A stretch of DNA of 64,000 bases from Gemmatimonadota bacterium. GTDB taxonomy: Bacteria > Latescibacterota > UBA2968 > UBA8231. The notes under the pieces are model-generated. The model was not told the DNA's origin. It searched no databases and saw only the letters and a program-made list of their open reading frames with translations. A program made the position numbers and the translations under genes. The stretch spans positions 1-64,000 of the forward strand of contig JABJJN010000103.1 of NCBI GenBank assembly GCA_018660835.1. Reading direction: 5' to 3'. Shown in pieces: positions 45,009-53,426 of this stretch (within the stretch, counting starts at the first letter, position 1; every line of letters begins with the position of its first letter).

Positions 45009-45896
45009 ATGCAATTGAAGACACGTGTCTTTCAGGGCGTGAGTGATGGCCCCCATCTGCTGATTACAGGAGGTGTACACGGCGACGAATTTGAGTCGAT
45101 GTCCGCGATGCGTCGCCTGATCCGAGATATTCTGCCGGCATTCCTGCAAGGCAAGCTGACCTTGGTTCCCGTTGTCAACGAGGCGGCTTTTCTGCGCGGC
45201 ACACGTGCAGCGGAGGACGACCTGGACCTTGCCCGCACTTGTCCAGGCGATCCGAATGGTTCCATCACCGAGCGCACAGCAGACGCCCTCAGCACGCTGA
45301 TTCGGTCCGCCGACTACTACATTGATCTGCATACGGGGGGCAATATTATGGAGGTGTGGCCCATGTCTGGCTATGGCCTGGTCCCCGACGTGGACGTCCT
45401 CGATACGCAACGCCGCATGGCGCAAGCCTTCAACCTGCCCTTTGTATGGGGGACGAACTGTGCATTGGACGGTCGCTCTCTATCCGTCGCCCGTGATGCG
45501 AAGGTTCCAGCGATCTACACGGAGTACATGGGTGCTGGTCGCTGCCATCGTGACGGAGTCCAGGCGTATTACGACGGCTGCCTGAATGTGATGGGTGAGT
45601 TGGGGATGATCGATCGCCAGCCGCGCGAGTCCGTTGTTTTGCACACGATCGAAGACAACCGGCCTGATGCAGGCCATATGCAGGTCTGCAATCCGTCCCC
45701 TCTGACAGGGCTCTTCGAACCTCGTGTCTCATTGGGAGCCCACGTCGTCACAGGTCAGATCATCGGTGTTGTCTCGGATGTGATGGGTGACAGAATCGTT
45801 GAAGTCGCTTCCAGGGAGGCGGGGATCGTGCTGACCCTGCGCGTCTTCTCACGCGTCCACGAAGGCGATGCCTTGGCCGTCATCGTCGAGGTGTGA
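45009..45896 (+). CDS. Succinylglutamate desuccinylase/aspartoacylase-family zinc deacylase
   Basis: A 295-residue M14-like enzyme. Zinc ligands are in TGGVHGDEFESM (His and Glu) and DYYIDLHTGG (His); the general-base Glu is in AIYTEYMGAGR. The C-terminal 90 residues form the usual beta domain with a lipoyl-like hairpin (LFEPRVSLGAHVVTGQIIG). Family members remove acyl groups from N-acyl amino acids or act as carboxypeptidases on small amides. It follows the nitrilase-type gene by three bases, so both work in one pathway. The start ATG 45009 is well placed after the stop of the first gene. Confidence 0.9.
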   Translation: MQLKTRVFQGVSDGPHLLITGGVHGDEFESMSAMRRLIRDILPAFLQGKLTLVPVVNEAAFLRGTRAAEDDLDLARTCPGDPNGSITERTADALSTLIRSADYYIDLHTGGNIMEVWPMSGYGLVPDVDVLDTQRRMAQAFNLPFVWGTNCALDGRSLSVARDAKVPAIYTEYMGAGRCHRDGVQAYYDGCLNVMGELGMIDRQPRESVVLHTIEDNRPDAGHMQVCNPSPLTGLFEPRVSLGAHVVTGQIIGVVSDVMGDRIVEVASREAGIVLTLRVFSRVHEGDALAVIVEV

Positions 45897-45973
45897 ATCT
45901 TCACGAACCTTGCCATTGTGCGGTTGTCACGTGTGGTTTGTAGTGGATCAGACACTTCAAGCATGAGGAATCG

Positions 45974-46582
45974 ATGACGCCCGAGACGCATGATCTGCAG
46001 CAATATCTGAAATCGACACCCGTCATCGATGCACAGCACCCCGACATCGTCGGCACGGCTCGAGACATTACATCGGATACCCAGAGTGATGTGGATCAAG
46101 CGTCTCGACTGTTCGAGTGGGTTCGCGACACGATCCCCCACTCCTGGGATATCCAAACACGTGTCGTAACCTGCACTGCCTCAGATGTGCTGGCGCGCAA
46201 GACGGGCATCTGCATGGCCAAGAGTCATCTATTGGCCGCCTTGTGCCGTAGCGTTGGTATTGCCGCTGGTTTTGTCTATCAGCGCTTCAAGCGCGATCTC
46301 GACGAACCGGAATTTGGCCTGCACGGACTCAACGGAATCTATCTCGCAAGCCTTGATCGGTGGATTCGCGTCGATCCACGGGGCAACAAGCCTGGTGTGA
46401 ATGCGCAGTTTAGTCTCGACGAGGAGCAACTCGCCTTTCCACCCGATCCGGCCAAGGGCGAGCGGATCATCGAGACGATCTTCGTCGATCCGGATCCGGC
46501 AGTCGTCGATTTCCTCCAGACCACACCTGATCTGCTCGAAGGCTGGGAGAATCTCCCGGAGCAGTTGCAACACACGGTCTGA
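45974..46582 (+). CDS. Transglutaminase-like protein, short form
   Basis: A 202-residue cytosolic protein with a transglutaminase-like cysteine protease fold: Cys in RKTGICMAKSHLLAALCRSVG, His in FGLHGLNGIYLAS and Asp in WIRVDPRGNK. The preceding helix FEWVRDTIPHSWD is typical. It lacks any extra domain. GAGGAATCG precedes the ATG closely. It lies 77 bp after the deacylase gene and is probably part of the same unit; peptide or amide hydrolysis is the likely activity, by family analogy only. It is convergent with the double MBL gene. Confidence 0.85.
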   Translation: MTPETHDLQQYLKSTPVIDAQHPDIVGTARDITSDTQSDVDQASRLFEWVRDTIPHSWDIQTRVVTCTASDVLARKTGICMAKSHLLAALCRSVGIAAGFVYQRFKRDLDEPEFGLHGLNGIYLASLDRWIRVDPRGNKPGVNAQFSLDEEQLAFPPDPAKGERIIETIFVDPDPAVVDFLQTTPDLLEGWENLPEQLQHTV

Positions 46583-46611
46583 TTCGCAAGATCACCCGGA
46601 GCCCCTCGCCA

Positions 46612-48423
46612 CTACCACCAGACGATCGCCTCCGCGAGTTCGCCGTAGGATCGACCATTCCAGGTCACGTCAGCGACGATCGTCCATGCGTGAACGTCAC
46701 GTGTCTGCGGCAGGGAGACGACCACGGGCGTCGACGTGTCTGTCTTCGCAGCGACATGCAGATCGACGGCATCCGGTAGCACCGTCGCGCCACCGGATGC
46801 TCGCAGAACGACACGACAGTCACGTGCCTGGCTCTCGTGATTGCGGATCCGCACATCGAAGCGCAGTTCGCTTCCCGGTTCGGCGCGAACCTTGTACGGA
46901 TAGAATTCCACCCAGTGTGGGTCCATGCCCATGTTGGCATGCGGCTGATCAATGATCCCCTCGAAGATCTCTGCCCAACGATCCATCCAGATTTGCCAGC
47001 GTGCCACCTTGTCGGGCGAGCAATCGACGGCTCCCCCATGGCCTGTCAGCAGGACCTGCGGATCACGTTCCTGAATCTGTCGCGGCATGTCGCGATAGCT
47101 GGAGACAGGGGTGCGATTCTTGGGAATGAAGGAGTGGATGAAGTCCCGCTCTGGAGCGAAACACATACCAGAAATATTGTCGCCTATCGACAGGTAGCGT
47201 TGACCATCTGCCTCAAAGGTGATCAGATGGTGATACCAGGTCTGCCCGGGAAACTGCTCCATGCGAAAATTGAAGCCGCGCCACGCAAAGACTTCGTCAC
47301 GCTCTAGGACTCGATCGACCTGGGTCGCATGCGGCACCAGACAAGGCATGTCGTAGCGCTCGGGGTGCTCAATGATATCAGTGACTTCAGGTGAACAAGC
47401 CACCTTGGCTCCGTATTTCATCTGTAGCGCAGGCAAACCGGCGAGATGATCGTCATGGTAGTGTGATGGTAGAAACCACTCGACCTGACGGATACCGGTC
47501 TCCTCCTCCAGCCAGGGGGTCAGGTGATCGACAAAGCGGTGCGGATTGGCGTTGATCGGCGCCCCCGACGTGTACCCGCAGTCGATGAACAGTCCATGCC
47601 CTTCATCATCGCGCACGATGTATGTGTTGGCGGCAGAGTTGCTCACCTCGAAGACGTGCTCACTCAACTGGCGGAATACGGGCCGATAGGGCTCATAGGG
47701 TCGACCGTAGAACAATTCGTAGAGCTCTCGCAGGGCCGACTCAAGTCGATTCAGGTCCTCCACTTTGTAGTCGAAGGGCTCGCCGTGCCCCGGCAGAATC
47801 ACCTGCGGCGCCAGCTGCCGCACCGTCGCCAGACTCTCGAGCAGATTCACATGCCCCTGAAAGGACATATACGACCACTGAGCGCGGGCGTAGTCGTGCA
47901 TTTTCCCTGGCGCCGACAGCAGATCTCCGCAGGCGAGATAGCGCACGCCCTCTATGTCGAACAGGTAGCCGGATGAACCGAAGGTGTGCCCCGGCAGTGG
48001 CACGACGGACACGTCGAGATCTTGCCAGCGAAGGATGTCGTAGTCAACGGCCCAGCTTCCGCGAATGTCCTGCAAGGAGCTGAACCCTGGAAAGAACGCA
48101 GTATAGTTGTCGGAGGTGTCATAGGAGGCGCGCAGGATATCGGCCTCCTCGAAGTATCTCTTCTCGCAAAATGGCACAGCCACATCGACCCCGGCGCTGG
48201 CCCAACTGGCGGCGGCACTGCATTGATCGCGATGAAAATGGGTCAGCAATAGCCGATCGACATCAGTCGCGGTGATTCCAGTTGCATCGGTGTCAGATGG
48301 CTGATGTGCACCGCAGTCGATCACCAGCCCCCGCGACGCACGAGAGATGACATAGGTACTGCAGGATCCTGGCAACCATGAGATGTAATCGTTGATCCGG
48401 TTCAAGTGATATCCATCTGGCAA
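46612..48423 (-). CDS. Tandem metallo-beta-lactamase-fold protein with C-terminal beta-sandwich
   Basis: A roughly 600-residue cytosolic protein with two MBL-fold domains. The first (residues about 12-255) has THFHRDQC, where the usual last His of HxHxDH is Gln67, so one zinc site is altered; later ligands are in PLPGHTFGSSG, ACGDLLSAPG and LPGHGEPF. The second (about 260-500) has a complete HYHDDH in PSHYHDDHLAGL, then GQTWYHHLITF, SIGDNISG and LTGHGGAVD. The last 100 residues look like an Ig-like or NEW3-type beta-sandwich. No ATG start exists: an in-frame TAG sits two codons upstream of TTG 48423, so the start is this TTG or TTG 48405, which has GGAT 6 nt before it. A 15-bp tandem repeat abuts the 5' end. 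Confidence 0.85.
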   Translation of the reverse strand: MPDGYHLNRINDYISWLPGSCSTYVISRASRGLVIDCGAHQPSDTDATGITATDVDRLLLTHFHRDQCSAAASWASAGVDVAVPFCEKRYFEEADILRASYDTSDNYTAFFPGFSSLQDIRGSWAVDYDILRWQDLDVSVVPLPGHTFGSSGYLFDIEGVRYLACGDLLSAPGKMHDYARAQWSYMSFQGHVNLLESLATVRQLAPQVILPGHGEPFDYKVEDLNRLESALRELYELFYGRPYEPYRPVFRQLSEHVFEVSNSAANTYIVRDDEGHGLFIDCGYTSGAPINANPHRFVDHLTPWLEEETGIRQVEWFLPSHYHDDHLAGLPALQMKYGAKVACSPEVTDIIEHPERYDMPCLVPHATQVDRVLERDEVFAWRGFNFRMEQFPGQTWYHHLITFEADGQRYLSIGDNISGMCFAPERDFIHSFIPKNRTPVSSYRDMPRQIQERDPQVLLTGHGGAVDCSPDKVARWQIWMDRWAEIFEGIIDQPHANMGMDPHWVEFYPYKVRAEPGSELRFDVRIRNHESQARDCRVVLRASGGATVLPDAVDLHVAAKTDTSTPVVVSLPQTRDVHAWTIVADVTWNGRSYGELAEAIVWW

Positions 48424-48468
48424 AACCTATCTGGTCGAAACCTATCTGGTCGAAACCGACCTGGTCGA
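48424..48468. repeat. 15-bp tandem repeat, three copies, at the 5' end of the MBL gene
   Basis: AACCTATCTGGTCGA occurs twice exactly (48424-48438, 48439-48453) and once with two changes (AACCGACCTGGTCGA, 48454-48468). The array lies directly upstream of the TTG start of the double MBL gene and places a stop codon in its frame. Confidence 0.9.
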
Positions 48469-48570
48469 ATCCACCGGGTGATCAGACTGAGGATTGATCG
48501 AAGACTGGCCGTGCCGTAGTGTAGCGCCGCCCACTTCTTCGTCCAACAACGTCATTCAGGATGTCTTCCA

Positions 48571-49419
48571 ATGAGCGCCGCTGCCCAACCCAATCCATTC
48601 CCTGCCCTCACGCCTGCTCAACGACTTCATATCGAGATCTATGGCTATGTGATTGTCGAAAACCTGCTGTCTGCTGCCGAAGTGAATGGCCTCAAGGACA
48701 CACTCTACGAAATTGAGGATCGCTTCCGAACATCCGGCCAGATGCCAGGGCCAAATTGTTTCAATACGAGTACGACAGAGCAGTTCTTTCGTATCGACAA
48801 CCTGCCGCATCTGGCACCGACCTTCTTCGACTATGTCACGCATCCACGGATCGTTGGCATGGCCCAGGAGATCATCGGCGGCCCTGCTCGACTGCAGCAG
48901 TCCGATGCCCACATCCGGCGCCCCGTGCCCGATCAAGATGGCCGCTATGGCTTCCACCGCGGTATCAATCCTGCATACGATCACACGGAGAACGGACTCT
49001 ACCACTTCTCCTTTGTAAAAGCCTTGACGAATCTCACCGATCTTGGACCGGACGACGGTGGCACGACGGTCATCGCCGGCACACACAAGGTGCCCGTCGA
49101 TGTGCCCCAGGAAGCGATCGTGGCAGCCGCCATGGACGATCCATCCATGATACATCAGGTGGAGGCCCCTGCTGGTTCGACCCTCCTGTTTTACGAGTCA
49201 CTGATTCATGCGGCGGGCATCATCAAGTCTCAGAAGGATCGTCTGCTGATTTTGGGTGGCTACATGCCGACCATGTTTCAGGCCTGGAATGGTTACGATC
49301 CCGATATGGATTTTGCTGCGACCGTGTCTGACGAACACAGAGCTCTGCTCACGGGCGAGAGCAAGTTCAACTGGCCACGCCAACGACGTGAACTCGCTGA
49401 GCCCATGGAGGTTGCCTGA
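48571..49419 (+). CDS. PhyH-family protein with HxG in place of HxD
   Basis: A 282-residue PhyH-like protein. Family segments: GYVIVENLLSAAEVNGLKDTL, LGPDDGGTTVIAGTHKVPV, and the distal site FYESLIHAAGIIKSQKDR (H213, R224). At the iron site the sequence is RYGFHRGINP, so H129 is followed by Gly131 where Asp is expected, as in the other HxG protein of this window at 8250-9062. Either altered metal chemistry (as in 2OG halogenases) or loss of iron binding is possible. It is the first gene of a four-gene plus-strand unit with an aldo-keto reductase two bases downstream. Confidence 0.85.
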   Translation: MSAAAQPNPFPALTPAQRLHIEIYGYVIVENLLSAAEVNGLKDTLYEIEDRFRTSGQMPGPNCFNTSTTEQFFRIDNLPHLAPTFFDYVTHPRIVGMAQEIIGGPARLQQSDAHIRRPVPDQDGRYGFHRGINPAYDHTENGLYHFSFVKALTNLTDLGPDDGGTTVIAGTHKVPVDVPQEAIVAAAMDDPSMIHQVEAPAGSTLLFYESLIHAAGIIKSQKDRLLILGGYMPTMFQAWNGYDPDMDFAATVSDEHRALLTGESKFNWPRQRRELAEPMEVA

Positions 49420-49421
49420 CC

Positions 49422-50309
49422 ATGCAGACCCACCCCGTCTGCCTGGGGACGGCTGCCTTTGGCACAGCGATGTCGAAGGCGGAATCCTTCGGGATTCTTG
49501 ATCAATACGCGACCATGGGTGGCCGCTGCATCGATACTGCCAACAACTATGCTTTCTGGCGGGGTCAGGGTGGAGAGAGTGAAGCCGTCATCGGCGAGTG
49601 GCTTGCCAACGTCGATCGAGCGCACTTCACGGTGATGACCAAGATCGGCTCTCAACCCGTGGAGCAGACCCCTGACCCGCGCGGTCTTGAGGGTCTGTCT
49701 TCGCAGGCAATCCATCGTGCCGTGGATAAGTCGCTGGAACGACTGGGGATCGACCAGATCGATCTGCTGCTGGCGCATCACGATGACCCGCATACGCCCC
49801 TGCTTGAGACCTGGGAGGCCCTCGGCGAGCAGGTCGCACAGGGCCGGGCCGCGAAGATTGGTGTGTCGAACTATTCTACTCAGCGTCTCGCCGAACTGGT
49901 CCAGATCGTCGATGACCACCAACTGGTGCCACTGGATGTGTTACAGCTGCAGTATTCTCCCCTCGTACCCGTGGCCCAGACCGATGCGATGCTGGTGAGA
50001 TTCGATACATCCATGCGAGATCTCGTGGCGCAGATACTGCCACAGGCGATCGTGTTTGCCTACTCGCCACTGCTTGGAGGTCGAGTCTTTGACATCCCCG
50101 AGGATGCCGACTGGCCCTCTGCCTACGACACGGAGGCAAATCGAGAACAGGTGGCCTATTTCCGCCGTCAGGCACAGACGATGGGTGTCTCTGTCTCAGC
50201 CTTTGTCTTGAAGACGATCGCCGACGAGGGTTTGCACCCGATCACCGCCACCTCCAAGGTGGACCGACTCGTAGAGAATCTCGCGCTCGTTGCGGGCGCA
50301 GCAGGCTAA
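49422..50309 (+). CDS. Aldo-keto reductase
   Basis: A 295-residue TIM-barrel NADPH oxidoreductase. The catalytic tetrad is visible: Asp in CIDTANNYAFW, Tyr in the same stretch, Lys in VMTKIGSQ and His in IDLLLAHHDDPHT. The cofactor region is near KIGVSNYSTQRLAEL and the C-terminal TSKVDRLVENL. Length is normal for the YajO/general AKR group. GGAGG lies 11 nt before the ATG inside the preceding PhyH gene. With the oxygenase before it, it may reduce the oxygenated product or its aldehyde. Confidence 0.92.
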   Translation: MQTHPVCLGTAAFGTAMSKAESFGILDQYATMGGRCIDTANNYAFWRGQGGESEAVIGEWLANVDRAHFTVMTKIGSQPVEQTPDPRGLEGLSSQAIHRAVDKSLERLGIDQIDLLLAHHDDPHTPLLETWEALGEQVAQGRAAKIGVSNYSTQRLAELVQIVDDHQLVPLDVLQLQYSPLVPVAQTDAMLVRFDTSMRDLVAQILPQAIVFAYSPLLGGRVFDIPEDADWPSAYDTEANREQVAYFRRQAQTMGVSVSAFVLKTIADEGLHPITATSKVDRLVENLALVAGAAG

Positions 50310-50324
50310 TAGGAATCCAGTCAC

Positions 50325-51059
50325 GTGCGCGTCTGGAGCCACAACGCCTACTGGTTTCAGGGGGCACCGAGCCTGTGGGGCCAGGAGCGCCAAGTTCCCC
50401 ATCCTGATGCGGTGTCGGCCCTCACACAGCTTTACGCTTCACTGCGGCCTGACGTCCTCTGCCTGCAGGAAGTACCATCCGGCGAAGTCGCCGCTGACTT
50501 GGGCCGACTACTGGGGATGCGGAGTTACTTTGCACCGGGCGGCGAACGAGTCGCCTATGGTGGCGCATTCCTGTGGCGAGGCGATCGCGATGGCCAGACT
50601 GAAGATTTTACATCCTTGAAAGTCTCGGAGGATCGATGTTTCGAGCGAATCTGTATGAAGCTGACTCTCGAAACGGCTTCAGGCACGTTGGCGATCGTCA
50701 ACGTTCACCTGTCGAGCAATCGCTTTGCACCGGGCGGCAATGGTCATTTGCTACGCAGACCCGAACTCGACAAACTTTTTTCTGCAGCTGGCCTGCCACA
50801 TGTCGTCGCTGGTGACTTCAATGCCACCTTCGACAGCACGGTCTGCGAGCAGATGCGCTTGCAGGGATACGGCGATCCTCACCAGAGCACGGGTCACGTC
50901 ATCGACTATGTGTGGATTCGCGAGCCCGACATGAACGTGACGGAGCCACTACCCTTCGACGGCTCTTTTCATGTGCCGGGCCACAGCAAGATTGCCTTGA
51001 GTGACCATCGGCCTGTCGGTGTCCGCATCCAACTGAAAGAGAATACAGATGAAGTATGA
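50325..51059 (+). CDS. Endonuclease/exonuclease/phosphatase-family hydrolase
   Basis: A 244-residue EEP-fold metal-dependent hydrolase starting with GTG (AGGA about 10 nt upstream). Motifs: RVWSHNAYWFQG (Asn), DVLCLQEVPSGE (Glu), IVNVHLSSNR, VVAGDFNATFD, HVIDYVWI and KIALSDHRPVGV. Family members include DNases, sphingomyelinases and inositol or nucleotide phosphatases; the short form and lack of a signal peptide suggest a cytosolic phosphodiesterase. It sits 15 bases after the aldo-keto reductase and overlaps the HAD gene by 11 bases, so it belongs to the same operon. Confidence 0.9.
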   Translation: MRVWSHNAYWFQGAPSLWGQERQVPHPDAVSALTQLYASLRPDVLCLQEVPSGEVAADLGRLLGMRSYFAPGGERVAYGGAFLWRGDRDGQTEDFTSLKVSEDRCFERICMKLTLETASGTLAIVNVHLSSNRFAPGGNGHLLRRPELDKLFSAAGLPHVVAGDFNATFDSTVCEQMRLQGYGDPHQSTGHVIDYVWIREPDMNVTEPLPFDGSFHVPGHSKIALSDHRPVGVRIQLKENTDEV

Positions 51060-51762
51060 TGGAATCTTCTTCGACTCAGGCGGGACGATCTATGGCTTCT
51101 CGGGAGAAGCTTCAGAGGATCCGAGCCACTCTCAGGTCGCCGCACGTATGGCAGAACGCGCCTATGCGGCATTGAGTTGGTTGGGGATCGCGACGACGGA
51201 GCAGATCGTTGCGGATCACATCACCGAGCTAAACCAACTGGCTCGAACCAGCCCACCGGGATACACGGAGGAAACACTGGTACGATCTGTGTTTGAACGC
51301 CTTGGCGAGGAGCCACGCAACGACCACATCGTCTATGTCACCGGTGTTGTGTCGGGCCCGCGATTTCGCTCGTGGCTGTTTCCCGGTGTCGCCGAAACCT
51401 TGTCGGCCTTGTCCACAGCGGGAATCTATATGGGGATCATCGCCAATACGCATGTCCCGGGCTGGGTCATGGATCGAAACTTCCGCGGCGTAGAGGTGGG
51501 GCAACATTTCCAGGAGCGGATCTATTCAGGCGACGAAGCGGTGGAAAAGCCCGATCCGAGAATCTTCCGAATCGCTGAAGATCGTGCGCAGATGGCAGGA
51601 AAGCGTCTCATCTATATGGGTGATCGTGTCGACAAGGATGTCGCCGGGGCGGAAGCCGCAGGTTGGGATTCGATCCTCTTCCGTTCGACAGAATCATCGA
51701 GCGACGGCAGGGCGACGTACGAGATCGACGACTGGGCAGAACTACCGGCAATTCTCACCTGA
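51049..51762 (+). CDS. HAD-superfamily hydrolase
   Basis: A 237-residue HAD hydrolase. Motif I is FFDSGGTIYGF: the nucleophile Asp is kept but the second Asp of DxDxT is Gly, a variant seen in some non-phosphatase HADs. Motif II is in GIIANTHVPGW, motif III Lys in AVEKPDPRIF and motif IV in IYMGDRVDKDVAGAEAAGW. The cap region (residues about 20-85) is helical. With the DxGxT variant, a phosphoglucomutase- or dehalogenase-like reaction, or a weak phosphatase, is possible. It ends the PhyH-AKR-EEP-HAD unit and overlaps the convergent Gfo/Idh gene by 21 bases. Confidence 0.9.
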   Translation: MKYDGIFFDSGGTIYGFSGEASEDPSHSQVAARMAERAYAALSWLGIATTEQIVADHITELNQLARTSPPGYTEETLVRSVFERLGEEPRNDHIVYVTGVVSGPRFRSWLFPGVAETLSALSTAGIYMGIIANTHVPGWVMDRNFRGVEVGQHFQERIYSGDEAVEKPDPRIFRIAEDRAQMAGKRLIYMGDRVDKDVAGAEAAGWDSILFRSTESSSDGRATYEIDDWAELPAILT

Positions 51763-52797
51763 CAGATCTGATCTAAGACGCTCGATCAGGTGGTCCGCCG
51801 GGTCACAGGGCAATGCGACAGGTCTGCGCTCCAGCGCGCTCACATAGATCCCCAGCACCGTATTGAACTCTACGAGGGCTTGCTGCAGGCACAATGGGTG
51901 GAGGTTGTTGTCATCCTCCATCCAGTCGAACATGGCCTCGGTCATCCGCGCCTGTCCCAGGATGTCCTCGTCGGGATATTCGTGAACGCCTGATTCTATC
52001 CGACCATCGACACCGATCTCCCACGACCACATAGTCCAGTGCACGAATCCACGCGTGCCATACACAGCAACCCGCTTATGTGTGTGAATTCCATCGCGGC
52101 CGAACTCTGGCGCCATCTCACCACTCTGCAATACCGCCTGCACGCCACTATCAAAAGTGATCACCGCCGCCGCACTGTCAGGGGCGAAGTGCTTTCGCCG
52201 TGTGTCCGCCAACCCTTGCGCCCCTGAGACCTGCCCGAAGACGTGCGTCGGTGACTGGCCCGGCAAAAAGGCGCCGATCGCCTGCAGCGTATGTGTCCCC
52301 TGATACGCCAGATTCATACCGCAACTGGCATCGACACAGCGCACGTCGCCGATCTGACCATCGGCGACTCGTTGCTGCAATTCGTATCGGCGCGGTTGAA
52401 AATGCAGTTGGTGATTGATCGACACTTTGAGAGGATGACTCTGCGCGAAAGCGTGAATTTCGCGATAGTCCTCGGCATCAATGGCGAGAGGCTTTTCAAC
52501 AATGAGCGCGCCAACCCCGCTTTCATGCGCCGCCTCCATCACCTCCAGCCGAACACTGGGCGGCGTATTCACGTGCACGAGGTCGGGCTTTTCCCGCGCA
52601 AACATGTCGCGGTAGTCTGCATATCGTGCGGGGACATCGAATTCGTCAGCAAAGTCGCTCAGATGCTGAGGCGTACGCGCTGCGACGGCCGCCAGTGATC
52701 CTCTCTCTATGTGTTGATAGGCTTCTGCGAGGCCGCGGGACCGATTCGGTCCGACGCCAATGATCGCACACTTGTACACGAGGATGTCTTTCGTCAT
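51742..52797 (-). CDS. Gfo/Idh/MocA family oxidoreductase
   Basis: From ATG 52797 the protein is 351 residues. The Rossmann strand is YKCAIIGVGPNRSRGLAEAY; the EKP motif is intact in ALIVEKPLAIDAEDYREI; the substrate-domain segment SINHQLHFQPRRYELQQRV follows. The frame extends to 52893, but this ATG lies just before the first strand. It is a single gene convergent with the PhyH-AKR-EEP-HAD unit and divergent from the hemerythrin gene. Substrate unknown. Confidence 0.9.
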   Translation of the reverse strand: MTKDILVYKCAIIGVGPNRSRGLAEAYQHIERGSLAAVAARTPQHLSDFADEFDVPARYADYRDMFAREKPDLVHVNTPPSVRLEVMEAAHESGVGALIVEKPLAIDAEDYREIHAFAQSHPLKVSINHQLHFQPRRYELQQRVADGQIGDVRCVDASCGMNLAYQGTHTLQAIGAFLPGQSPTHVFGQVSGAQGLADTRRKHFAPDSAAAVITFDSGVQAVLQSGEMAPEFGRDGIHTHKRVAVYGTRGFVHWTMWSWEIGVDGRIESGVHEYPDEDILGQARMTEAMFDWMEDDNNLHPLCLQQALVEFNTVLGIYVSALERRPVALPCDPADHLIERLRSDLSGENCR

Positions 52798-52887
52798 GAG
52801 AGATGGGCAGACAGTTGCCGAAGGTAACCTGATAGCGGACGCCACACACTTGACATCGAGAAGCTTGGTTGCGTGTTTGCTATAAAA

Positions 52888-52901
52888 GGACACAATTGTC
52901 C
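52888..52901. promoter_or_regulatory. Dyad GGACA-CAAT-TGTCC upstream of the hemerythrin gene
   Basis: Five-base perfect arms flank a CAAT spacer (inner ACAATTGT is also palindromic). It lies 28 bp upstream of the hemerythrin start codon and 7 bp after a TATAAA stretch (52881-52886) that may be the -10 element. Position fits an operator; the regulator is unknown. Confidence 0.4.
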
Positions 52902-52929
52902 GATTTAACTCACATCAGGAGTAAATTCG

Positions 52930-53394
52930 ATGAAAATCACACAGGCGTTGCTCGGAGAGCACGCCATCTTTGCCACTCTCTTCGATCATCTGGAAGAGCA
53001 GATCCCACAGGCGGACTGTGCGGGCAAAGTACGTGCCCTTGGCGCGATGCTACAGTCGGCACTGGCCTCCCACGCACAATTGGAGGAGACGCTGCTCTTC
53101 AGCTCGCTCGAGAGCGTGATGGATACGCAGATGGGGCCTGTGGCGGTCATGCGCATGGAGCACGAGCAAATTGAAGGTGGACTCGAAGCACTGCCCTCAA
53201 AAGACGAGGTGACCTCTGCACAACGGACGCTCCTGCAGGTGATTGTGACGGCGCGATCTCACTTCGCCAAGGAAGAGCAGATATTGTTTCCTCTGGCTGC
53301 CCAGTTGTTGGGCGATGAGACACTCGAAGCACTTGGGGAGCAGTGGGCAACGGCTCGTCACGTCATCGAGGCAGACGTACCCGCCTGCGCCTGA
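52930..53394 (+). CDS. Hemerythrin HHE domain protein
   Basis: A 154-residue four-helix protein with the diiron-ligand pattern of HHE domains: His in LGEHAIFATLFDHLEEQ, His/Glu in LASHAQLEETLLFSSLE, His/Glu in MRMEHEQIEGGLEAL, and His/Glu in ARSHFAKEEQILFPLA. Such proteins bind O2 or NO or act in iron-centre repair (RIC/YtfE-like), but the RIC N-terminal ScdA domain is absent. AGGAG stands 8 nt before the ATG. It has its own promoter region with a dyad and is convergent with the PhyH gene at 53427. Confidence 0.92.
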   Translation: MKITQALLGEHAIFATLFDHLEEQIPQADCAGKVRALGAMLQSALASHAQLEETLLFSSLESVMDTQMGPVAVMRMEHEQIEGGLEALPSKDEVTSAQRTLLQVIVTARSHFAKEEQILFPLAAQLLGDETLEALGEQWATARHVIEADVPACA

Positions 53395-53426
53395 GCCGAT
53401 CGTTCTACCAGTGATAGCCAGTCATT

